A stretch of 36,298 bases of DNA from assembly GCA_019348305.1 (NCBI GenBank), contig JAHWJQ010000001.1, positions 1-36,298 of the forward strand, written 5' to 3'. A model generated the notes under the pieces. It was not told the DNA's origin, did no database searches, and saw nothing but the letters and a program-made list of their open reading frames with translations. A program made the translations under genes and the position numbers. Below are positions 14,303 to 22,321 of the stretch, one piece after another (positions within the stretch are counted from its first letter, which is position 1; every line of letters starts with the position of its first letter). The stretch is from Actinomycetota bacterium. Lineage in GTDB: Bacteria > Actinomycetota > Acidimicrobiia > Acidimicrobiales > CADCTF01.

Positions 14303-17082
14303 GCCGGGACGGCGCCGACAGGAACGCCTCCCTGGGACGCCGGCGCTTTCCGCTGTGCGCTGTCATCGCCCTCCTCATGGCCGCAGTGGTGATACTTCCT
14401 CCCGCCGAAGCGCAGCCCGCCCCGCCGAACGGCGCGCCTCCCGGCCGGTGGACTGCCCTCGACACCGGAACCACAGCGAGCCTCGCGGCAGTGTCGTTCT
14501 CCGACCCGCTCGTCGGTCACGTGGTGGGCGCGGGCGGCACCATCCTCGCCACCGCCGACGGGGGCAAGACCTGGCAGCCCCAAGCGGCGTGTACGACGGG
14601 CAAGACCTGTGAAGGAGCCTCGAGCGACCGCATCACGGTGGACCTGACAGGCGTAGGGTTGTGGGACGCCGATCGGGGGGTCGCCGTCGGGGCGGATGGC
14701 ACCATCGTCTCCACGGCCAACGGTGGCAAAATTTGGACGGCTCGGTTCGCCTGCGAGCGCACCCAGCCCTGCCAGCTCGGTTCCGCTGACCGCAGCACCG
14801 CTGATCTGACTGCCGTCTCAGTGGTCGCCCCCTCCCACGCCTACGCCGTCGGCAAAGCCGGCACGATCCTCGCCAGCGACGACCACGGGCGGACCTGGCG
14901 TCGCCTCCCCACCTGCGGCGTCGATACCCCGGCTGGTGGCGCCTGTGCTGAAGGGCCCGCCCCGAAGCAGCCCGCTGACCTGCTCGCCGTGACGGCCACG
15001 TCTGCAAGGGGCGCCCATGCGGTCGGCGCCGCGGGAACGATGTTCGTGACCACAGACGGCGGCAAGACGATCTACCGCGTAGGCATCTGCGTCGAGGGTT
15101 GCGACCCACCGATCGTGCCCGTCGAGGAGCAGTTGAAGGACGTGGAGCAAGGGATCCTGCGGCCGCCTTTTCAACCCCCGTTGATCACGACCGACCTGGC
15201 CGGGGTGGCAGTGCCGAGGCCGCGCCACTCGTCGATCTACGCGCTCGGAACCGCGGGTGCGATTTTCACCCCCGCGTTCAAGGGCGCGAATCGTTGGACC
15301 CCGCAATTCGCCTGCACCAACACCGACCCATGCGTGTCGTCCTCGCCTGACCGCGTCCGAGCGGACCTCCGTGCACTTGCCTTCCCCAATGATTTGGCTG
15401 GCTACGCCGTCGGTGACGGCGGCACGATCGTGTCACTCACGCGCGCCCCTGCCCCACCCGGCGCCTCCGCCGACGGCAGCGGCCTCGGCGCTCTCGGGCG
15501 GTGGCGGCCAGACCACAGCGCCACCACGAATGACTTGAACGCCGTGGCGTTCCCGACACCAGACACCGGCTACGCCGTCGGCGACGCTGGCACCGTCGTC
15601 AAGCGCAGCGGGGCGGCGCTCAGGGTAGAGGTGAAACACATCCAACCGGCACAGGGCCCGACGGTGGGCCGTACCAAGGTCACGATCACCGGGAAGGGGT
15701 TCACCGGTGCCACCGCCGTGTACTTCGGCCGCCTGCGCGCCTCTGGCCACACGGTGGATTCCGACAACCAGGTGACTGCCACGGCCCCGGCATGGGCCGC
15801 CGGGGCGGTTCAGGTCAGCCTTGCCACGCCCCGCGGCCCCTCACCGGGCGTGGCCACCGCCCGCTATACCTACATTGCTCCATCGGGCGGTGCTTGGGAG
15901 CCGACAGCGAGTTGCTCGCCGGCATGCCCAGGTCCAGCCGTAGCCCTCCCCTCCGGAAAGGTGGTGGCGGCCGGCGGAGCCGACCGCGGGCCCGGATCCG
16001 CGGCCACCGGGGTCTACGACCCCAAGACCCGCACCTGGACCGCCGGCGCCCCGCTGGCCCACGCCAGGACCGACCACACGGTCACCGCTCTTGTCGACGG
16101 TAGGGTGCTCGTCGCTGGTGGGTACACGAACGTATCGGCCCCGGGCCGGATACCGGACCTCTCTCCGCGGCTCCACGCCGAGGTCTACGACCCCCGCGCC
16201 GGGACTTGGAGCCCAGCGGGGGAGCTTAGTGAGCCTCGGTCGGACCACGCTGCCACGCTCCTGGCCGACGGAAGGGTCCTGGCGAGCGGGGGCCGGGCAG
16301 GCGCCGCCCAGCCTGGTGCCGAGATCTGGGACCCCGGTTCGGGCGCGTGGAGCCCCACCGCCTCCATGGGCACCGCTCGGGTGGGCCATACCGCTACCCG
16401 GCTCGGCGACGGCACGGTGCTGGTGGTCGGCGGCTGCAACCCGACGTGCAGCGGCCCACTCAACTCCGCCGAGATCTACGACCCTGCCTCGCAGAGATGG
16501 CGGACAGTCGCGCCGCTGAAGGCTGCTCACGCTTTCCACACCGCCACCGTGATGGCCAACGGCGAGGTGTTGGTGGTCGGCGGCGTCGCCGAGGGCGAGA
16601 AGGCGCTGGCTGCGGTCGAGCGCTATGACCCGAAGAAGGGAACGTGGACCCAGACGTCACCGACGCACGTGCCGCGCGCCCTCCACAGCGCCACCGTGAT
16701 GGGCGACGGCCGGCTGCTGGTCGCTGGAGGCGTCACCAACGACCCGACCCTGGACGAAGGCGGTGACCTCACGGGCGAGCCGGTGGCCTCGGCCGAGGTC
16801 TATGACCCAGACACCGACCGCTGGAGCCTCGTGTCGGAGATGCCTTCTCCCCGGGCGCTGGACACCGCGGTGTCACTTCAAAATGCCTGTGGCCGGGAGT
16901 GCGGAAAGGTGCTGCTGGCCGGGGGGACCGAATCCTCGGAACCGCTCCTAGTCTACAAGCCAACAAGGGCCGGGACGTCAAGGGCGGGAATAGTTGACCG
17001 CGAGGTCGTCTTCTTTCTTGGGGCAGGTCTTGTCGCGGTCCTCGCCGCACTCGTGCTGGCCAGAAGGGCGCGACGGCGATGA
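14299..17082 (+). CDS. Surface protein with two beta-propellers: YCF48 repeats, IPT domain, Kelch repeats
   Basis: This 927-residue protein starts at GTG 14299 (GTGA overlap). A signal peptide covers residues 1-38. Seven YCF48/BNR-like repeats occupy about 50-440 (xGxAVGxxGTIxxTxDGGKTW, e.g. GHVVGAGGTILATADGGKTW), enough for one seven-bladed propeller. An IPT/TIG domain lies at about 442-527 (TKVTITGKGFTGATAVYFG). Six to seven Kelch repeats follow at about 534-890 (VLVAGG ... VYDPRAGTW type), a second propeller. A C-terminal helix (FFLGAGLVAVLAALVLA) and an Arg-rich tail anchor it. The loops between the YCF48 blades repeat a two-cysteine pattern (FACxxxxxCxxxSxDR). It is probably an extracellular binding or adhesion protein; the ligand is unknown. 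Confidence 0.87.
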   Translation: MSRDGADRNASLGRRRFPLCAVIALLMAAVVILPPAEAQPAPPNGAPPGRWTALDTGTTASLAAVSFSDPLVGHVVGAGGTILATADGGKTWQPQAACTTGKTCEGASSDRITVDLTGVGLWDADRGVAVGADGTIVSTANGGKIWTARFACERTQPCQLGSADRSTADLTAVSVVAPSHAYAVGKAGTILASDDHGRTWRRLPTCGVDTPAGGACAEGPAPKQPADLLAVTATSARGAHAVGAAGTMFVTTDGGKTIYRVGICVEGCDPPIVPVEEQLKDVEQGILRPPFQPPLITTDLAGVAVPRPRHSSIYALGTAGAIFTPAFKGANRWTPQFACTNTDPCVSSSPDRVRADLRALAFPNDLAGYAVGDGGTIVSLTRAPAPPGASADGSGLGALGRWRPDHSATTNDLNAVAFPTPDTGYAVGDAGTVVKRSGAALRVEVKHIQPAQGPTVGRTKVTITGKGFTGATAVYFGRLRASGHTVDSDNQVTATAPAWAAGAVQVSLATPRGPSPGVATARYTYIAPSGGAWEPTASCSPACPGPAVALPSGKVVAAGGADRGPGSAATGVYDPKTRTWTAGAPLAHARTDHTVTALVDGRVLVAGGYTNVSAPGRIPDLSPRLHAEVYDPRAGTWSPAGELSEPRSDHAATLLADGRVLASGGRAGAAQPGAEIWDPGSGAWSPTASMGTARVGHTATRLGDGTVLVVGGCNPTCSGPLNSAEIYDPASQRWRTVAPLKAAHAFHTATVMANGEVLVVGGVAEGEKALAAVERYDPKKGTWTQTSPTHVPRALHSATVMGDGRLLVAGGVTNDPTLDEGGDLTGEPVASAEVYDPDTDRWSLVSEMPSPRALDTAVSLQNACGRECGKVLLAGGTESSEPLLVYKPTRAGTSRAGIVDREVVFFLGAGLVAVLAALVLARRARRR

Positions 17083-17155
17083 CGGGTTCTGTTTTCGCCA
17101 GCGGCGGCTGGCCGCGCCGACTACGGCTCGCATCAATCGCTTGGGGGTTTGTCAT

Positions 17156-20100
17156 ATGAGGAGAGATTTTGGCCGCCGGGTGCGATGGGCGGTCCCCTTC
17201 GCGGTGGGCTTGACATTTGGCGCACTCGCCGTCGTCCCGGCTCCTACCCCCAGTGCGGCCCAGGGCCCCCCCCCCGCTCAATGCCCTGCCAACTTCGCCC
17301 CCGACCCCGACATCTTGTGGACAGAGACCACACCAAAGTCGGCCTCATCTGGTCCGGGGCAATACAACGACGTCTTCTTCCTCAACGAACAGCAAGGGTG
17401 GGTCGTCGGGCACGGAGAGATCGCCTTTACTCGCGACGGTGGCTTCACCTGGCAACAGCCTCTTCCGAGCAACATGGTGGATCGCAACGGTAATCAACGC
17501 GATCCAGCGACGTTCGCCCTCTCCAACTGGCAAGAGGTGCGTTTCGTGGACGACAAGAACGGGTGGATCCTGGGCGCCGGGGTCTTTCGGACCACCGACG
17601 GTGGCCACCACTGGCGCGAGGAGAAGCTGCCGTACAGGCTGCCGAGCGACTATCCGGAGTTCGAACGCGAGGAAGTGACAGATCTTGCCCTTTCTGCGGT
17701 CAAGGACCCTCCCGGGCACCCCGCGGGCACGGTGCTTGTCTGGGTCACGGCCGAAGCTACCGGTCGCAAGCCCGATGGAACCTTGGAGAAGAATCCCGAC
17801 GGGACGTTAAAGAGCGACAGAGCGCTGCTGTTGTCGAAAAAGACCACCACGACCACCAGCGGCGAACCATGGAGCGTGGTGGACCCAGAAGGACCGGGCG
17901 GATCGGATGCTCTACTTGGCGAGGCGCTCCAGTTCTTCGACGAGCGCATCGGGCTAGCCACCACGCGCGTGTACACCGGCGACGGCCTTGCCGATACTGA
18001 GGACGGCGCCATCTTTGCCACCACCGACGGCGGCAGGAACTGGACGCTGGACCAGAAGAACCCGAACGTGAACCTGGGGCGTACCGGCTTCAACAAGCTC
18101 TCCTTCACCGACCCCACGCACGGCTCCGCCCTGTGGTACAACAACGATGCCAATACAAAGAATTGGGGCGCCAATTCGAACGGGGCCGGCGGTCGCACGT
18201 GGAGGGATCAAACCGCCAGTGATTGCCTGACGACCCGCGTGGCTGTGGGCGTAGCCGATGGCCGGAACTGCGCCCCGCCCAAGGAGCGGGGCTGCAACCG
18301 CCTCACCACGGGCTTCGGCGCCGGCAACATCAGCCGGACCACCGACGGCGGCGCCACCTGGGTCCCGATGACCAACCCTGACCCAACCCCCCTCGCCTAC
18401 GCGCGGTTCACCGCCCTTTTCTACCCGACGCCCACCGTGGCCTACGTCGCCGGCAAGTCAGATAGAAGGAAGATCTTCAAGGGCTCCATCACCTTCGTCA
18501 AGGTGACCAACGTCGAGGTGGCCGGCACCGGCAAGGCCGAGGGCCTCCTCTGCGGCGGCACCGAGGTAACCATCACCGGGGACCACTTCTACCCCGAGGA
18601 TCAAGCCAACGGCTATGGGGCCTCCAGGGTCTTCTTCGGCTCTCGCGAGGCTGAAGTGGTGAGCGTCGACCGGAACGCAGAAACGGAAGAGTCCGACGAC
18701 ACCATGGTGGTGAGGGCGCCCCCTGGCGTGGCTCCCGGCCCCGTGGATGTGATCGTAAAGACACCCGGCCTCGGCGAGTCCAGGCCGCTGCAGAAGCAGT
18801 TCACCTACGTCGACACCGGGTTGCTGCCCCCAGTGATCCGCACGGTCCACCCCCCCGCCGGGAAGCTCGCCGGGGGCGAGACCCTCACCATCTCCGGAGA
18901 GCGCCTCGGGTGCGCCGTGCGAGTCGACTTTCGCGATCCACGCACGGGCAAGGTGGAGGGATTCGATAAGCCCCGTGCGAATCCCGACGGCACTCTCACC
19001 GTCAACAAGGTGCCACGGTGGAGCCACGATCCGACAAGCGCAGTCGACGTGCGGGTCGACGTGGTGGTGACGAGCGCCGGCCTGGCGGGCCTGGATGTGC
19101 CATCGGTTCCCGCCTCCCCTGCAGCAGACGACTACACCTACCTCGGCCTGCCAGCGGTCTCGGGCGTCAATCCGCCTCGCGGTCCTGCCTTCGGCGGCAC
19201 GAGCGTCACCATCGCCGGCACCGGTTTCGAGGGAGCCAACGAAGTTCTCGTCGACGGCGTGCCGCTCCAGCCCGACAAGTTCAGGGTGGAGTCGCCCACG
19301 CGGATCACCGCCACCGTCCCCCCCCATGCCCCCGGGGCGGTACCCATCAGGGTAGGCACTCCCGGGCGCGGCGCCTCGACGCCGCCCTCGGCCCCGCAGT
19401 TCACCTACCACCCCGGCATCTCCGGCATCTCCCCGCCGGGCGGGCTCACGACTGAGCGCACGGAGGTGACCATCGAAGGCAAGGGCTTCGCCGGAACCAC
19501 GGAGGTCCGCTTCGGCAACCAGAGGGTGGAGTTCACCGAGGTCTCGGACACGAATCTGGTGGCATTCGCGCCGCCCCACGAAGTGGCCGAAGCGGTACGG
19601 GTGCAGCTGGTGGCGTCCCGCCTGTCGTCGCTGCCCGAGGACGTGCTCTACACCTACGGCGCCCCGGCGATCGTGGACAAGGGACCGGAGAAGGACGTGG
19701 GCGCCGGGCCGCCCAAGCAGGAAACCCCCCCGCCCCAGGTGGCACCGCCGGGAGGCACCGGTTCGCCCGCACCCGGCGGCTCCCCTTCGCCGAGCCCGTC
19801 GCCGTCACCGTCGGCCTCCTCGGCCCAGGCGCCGTCTCAGGCACCCTCCTCGGCCAAAGCCCCGTCGCCAGCCCAAGCTCCGTCCTCGTCTCCGGTCCAG
19901 GCCCCGGCGCCGGCCAACGCCCCCGTGGGCGCGTCGGTCCCTGCCCCCGGTGCCGCCCCGGTGGCTGCCCCCGGCGCAGCGGCCGGCCAAGGCGCCCCAG
20001 GCTCCGGCCAGGGAGCGGTGGGCTCGGACGACGCCGAGGACACCCGCGGCGCCCGTCGCTACGCCATGACCGATGCCCAAACGAGCCTGGCTGTAGGCGC

Positions 20101-20209
20101 GGCCGGGGCGGTGGGTTGCTTCTCGTGGCTGGCCCTCGCCCGCCGAGGTCCGGCCCGACGCCGGCGAACTTCTGCCGCCGTCAAAGCCCGACCCAAGGGC
20201 GCCTACTGA
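17156..20209 (+). CDS. Surface protein with YCF48/BNR propeller and four IPT domains, C-terminal anchor
   Basis: This 1017-residue protein starts at ATG 17156; the frame is open further upstream, but a basic signal peptide begins here (MRRDFGRRVRWAVPFAVGL...). YCF48/BNR-like repeats fill about residues 60-430 (e.g. GWVVGHGEIAFTRDGGFTW, GAIFATTDGGRNW, ISRTTDGGATW). Four IPT/TIG domains follow from about 440 to 835, each with the xGGTxVTIxGxxF start and the FTY or YTY end. A Pro/Ala/Ser-rich stalk of about 120 residues, a membrane helix near 981-997 and an Arg-rich tail complete it. No sortase motif is seen. It lies 73 bases after the double-propeller gene and shares its architecture, so both probably belong to one surface assembly. 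A hairpin terminator follows. Confidence 0.85.
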   Translation: MRRDFGRRVRWAVPFAVGLTFGALAVVPAPTPSAAQGPPPAQCPANFAPDPDILWTETTPKSASSGPGQYNDVFFLNEQQGWVVGHGEIAFTRDGGFTWQQPLPSNMVDRNGNQRDPATFALSNWQEVRFVDDKNGWILGAGVFRTTDGGHHWREEKLPYRLPSDYPEFEREEVTDLALSAVKDPPGHPAGTVLVWVTAEATGRKPDGTLEKNPDGTLKSDRALLLSKKTTTTTSGEPWSVVDPEGPGGSDALLGEALQFFDERIGLATTRVYTGDGLADTEDGAIFATTDGGRNWTLDQKNPNVNLGRTGFNKLSFTDPTHGSALWYNNDANTKNWGANSNGAGGRTWRDQTASDCLTTRVAVGVADGRNCAPPKERGCNRLTTGFGAGNISRTTDGGATWVPMTNPDPTPLAYARFTALFYPTPTVAYVAGKSDRRKIFKGSITFVKVTNVEVAGTGKAEGLLCGGTEVTITGDHFYPEDQANGYGASRVFFGSREAEVVSVDRNAETEESDDTMVVRAPPGVAPGPVDVIVKTPGLGESRPLQKQFTYVDTGLLPPVIRTVHPPAGKLAGGETLTISGERLGCAVRVDFRDPRTGKVEGFDKPRANPDGTLTVNKVPRWSHDPTSAVDVRVDVVVTSAGLAGLDVPSVPASPAADDYTYLGLPAVSGVNPPRGPAFGGTSVTIAGTGFEGANEVLVDGVPLQPDKFRVESPTRITATVPPHAPGAVPIRVGTPGRGASTPPSAPQFTYHPGISGISPPGGLTTERTEVTIEGKGFAGTTEVRFGNQRVEFTEVSDTNLVAFAPPHEVAEAVRVQLVASRLSSLPEDVLYTYGAPAIVDKGPEKDVGAGPPKQETPPPQVAPPGGTGSPAPGGSPSPSPSPSPSASSAQAPSQAPSSAKAPSPAQAPSSSPVQAPAPANAPVGASVPAPGAAPVAAPGAAAGQGAPGSGQGAVGSDDAEDTRGARRYAMTDAQTSLAVGAAGAVGCFSWLALARRGPARRRRTSAAVKARPKGAY

Positions 20210-20213
20210 TCGG

Positions 20214-20245
20214 GGGCGGCATAGCTAGCCACGCTATTGCCGCCC
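20214..20245 (+). terminator. Hairpin terminator candidate between the surface-protein genes and ftsH
   Basis: GGGCGGC-ATAGC (20214-20225) pairs with GCTAT-GCCGCCC (20233-20245) in a 12-bp stem with one bulged T and a 7-base loop, followed by TT. It starts 5 bases after the stop of the IPT protein and would separate that gene from ftsH. Confidence 0.75.
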
Positions 20246-20287
20246 TTAGCACCTGAGCCGCACCACTGAACCTGCTGGAGGAACGAC

Positions 20288-22288
20288 ATGCCCACCCTGA
20301 AAAAGCGCCAAGACAAAGAGAAGCTGCCTGCCGCCGCGGCCGCTTCGCCCAAGCGGGGGATCACCGTCCTGGCCGGCACGTTGGTGGTCCTCCTGCTCGC
20401 CTACACGGCCGCGTTGTTCGCCCTGCGCCCCCCGTCGCCAGGTGACGAGCTAAGCCTCGACCGCCTCCAGCGCCTGGCCATCCAAGGCCACGTGGCCACC
20501 GCCCGGTTCCTGGACGAAGACGCCCGCATCACGGGGGCGCTCAAGAACGGCACGGAGTACTGGACCTCCTATCCCCGGTCCGACACCGCGACCAACGACT
20601 TGTTGAAGACCTTCTTCAACGCCGGGACCCGGGCCAGCGTCGACCCCCAGACCTCCAAGGCCATGGTGCGCTTCGTGGCCCAGTTCCTGCTCCCCCTGGT
20701 GATCCTGGCCAACCTGTTCGCCCTGTTGTTCGTGGCCACCAAGGGACGCGAGGGCGGCGCGTCGGACTTCTTGTTGTTCGGGCGCATCGGCAACAAGAAG
20801 GTGGGGGCCACCGAGAAGTCCCGCACCACCTTCGCCGACGTCGCCGCACCCGCGGAGATGATCGTTGAGCTGGCCGAGGTTCGCGACTACCTGGCCGATC
20901 CCAGGGCCTTCGAGGCCATGGGGGCCATGCCGCCCAAGGGGGTGTTGCTAGTGGGTCCCCCCGGGTGTGGCAAGACGCTGCTGGCCCGGGCGGTGGCAGG
21001 AGAGGCCAACGCCAACTTCTATTCCATCTCCGGTTCTGAGTTCGTCGAGTCCCTGGTGGGCGTGGGGGCGGCCCGGGTGCGCGACCTGTTCGCCCAGGCG
21101 CGGGCCAGCGCCCCGGCCATCATCTTCATCGACGAACTCGACGGGGCCGGCCGCCAGCGGGGGGCCGGCATGGGCGGGGGCCACGACGAACGCGAGCAGA
21201 CCCTGAACGAGCTGTTGGTGCAGATGGACGGCTTCAGCCCCTCCGACGGCGTGGTGGTCATGGGGGCCACCAACCGCCCCGACATCTTGGACCCCGCCCT
21301 CCTGCGGGCTGGCCGCTTCGACCGCCGCATCACCGTCGAGCGCCCCGATGCCGAGGTGCGCCTCGACATCCTGCGCCTCCACGCCGGCTCCCGCCGCCTG
21401 GTTGACCCCCATTCCGACCTGCCCCACATCGCCAAGCGCACCGCAGGGTTCACCGGGGCCGACCTGGCGGCCGTCGTGAACGAGGCCGCCCTGTTGGCCG
21501 TCCGGTCCAAGTCCGAGGGCATCAACCGGCGACACCTGGAAGAAGCGGTGGAGCGGGTGCTATCAGGGCCCCGACGGGCCGCCCGCATCATCAGCCCAGG
21601 GGAGAAGCGCCGCATCGCGACCCACGAGGCCGGTCACGCGGTGGTGGCGGCGGCCATGGGGAAGGGGGCGGGCATCGACAAGCTGTCGGTGGTGGCCCGC
21701 GCCAACGGGGTGGGACATCTGGCCGTGCTGGAGGAGGACAAGGTGATCTTCACCAGAGACGACATGGAGGCCCAGATCACCATCGCCATGGCCGGCGTCG
21801 CCGCCGAGGAGCTGGTGTTCGGCCAGCCCTCCACCGGCGCCGAGGGCGACCTGGAGCGGGCCACGAACACCGCCCGGGACATGGCCGGCCGCTTCGGAAT
21901 GAGCCGTCTAGGCCGGGTGCGGGTGCTGCGCGAGCACGGCGAGATCTTCTTGGGCCGTGACTACTTGTCCACGCAGGACGTGTCACAGCCGACCCTGGAG
22001 CACCTCGACGCCGAGGTCAGCCGCATACTCAGCGAGGAGGAGGCAGCGGCCCAAGCCATCCTCAGCCAGCACCGGGAGCTGTTGGACCGGCTGACCAACG
22101 AGCTGTTGAACCGCGAGACCCTGCAAGGGGCCGAGCTCGACCAGCTGTTCGGTGGAGTGGCGCCCTATGCCCGCCCTGCCCGCAAGAGGCCCTCGAACGG
22201 CTCGGCGAGCCGGGCCACCAAGGCTGGTGGCACGACCAAGACAGCCAAGCGGTCGCCACGCCCGCAGACCGAGGGTGACGACCTTTAA
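20288..22288 (+). CDS. ftsH: FtsH-type membrane AAA+ zinc metalloprotease
   Basis: This 666-residue protein starts at ATG 20288, preceded by GGAGGAA. Two membrane helices (about 24-46 and 123-150) flank an external FtsH_ext-like domain (ITGALKNGTEYWTSYP). The AAA module has Walker A GPPGCGKT (223-230), Walker B IIFIDELD and an RAGRFDRR arginine-finger region. The protease domain has the zinc site HEAGH (446-450) and the third ligand Asp521 in STGAEGD. The pore loop reads FVESLVG, with Leu256 where FtsH proteins normally have an aromatic Phe (FVEMFVG). The C-terminal tail is basic. It degrades membrane and cytosolic proteins using ATP. Its place among surface-protein genes suggests a second, specialised copy, but I cannot see the rest of the genome. 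Confidence 0.93.
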   Translation: MPTLKKRQDKEKLPAAAAASPKRGITVLAGTLVVLLLAYTAALFALRPPSPGDELSLDRLQRLAIQGHVATARFLDEDARITGALKNGTEYWTSYPRSDTATNDLLKTFFNAGTRASVDPQTSKAMVRFVAQFLLPLVILANLFALLFVATKGREGGASDFLLFGRIGNKKVGATEKSRTTFADVAAPAEMIVELAEVRDYLADPRAFEAMGAMPPKGVLLVGPPGCGKTLLARAVAGEANANFYSISGSEFVESLVGVGAARVRDLFAQARASAPAIIFIDELDGAGRQRGAGMGGGHDEREQTLNELLVQMDGFSPSDGVVVMGATNRPDILDPALLRAGRFDRRITVERPDAEVRLDILRLHAGSRRLVDPHSDLPHIAKRTAGFTGADLAAVVNEAALLAVRSKSEGINRRHLEEAVERVLSGPRRAARIISPGEKRRIATHEAGHAVVAAAMGKGAGIDKLSVVARANGVGHLAVLEEDKVIFTRDDMEAQITIAMAGVAAEELVFGQPSTGAEGDLERATNTARDMAGRFGMSRLGRVRVLREHGEIFLGRDYLSTQDVSQPTLEHLDAEVSRILSEEEAAAQAILSQHRELLDRLTNELLNRETLQGAELDQLFGGVAPYARPARKRPSNGSASRATKAGGTTKTAKRSPRPQTEGDDL

Positions 22289-22321
22289 ACCCCCTCGGTC
22301 GGTGGGCTGATCCAGCGTTAA

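Noticed and set aside
13748..20209. Sortase anchoring of the surface proteins
   Set aside because: No LPXTG-like motif precedes the C-terminal helices; they look like simple membrane anchors with basic tails.
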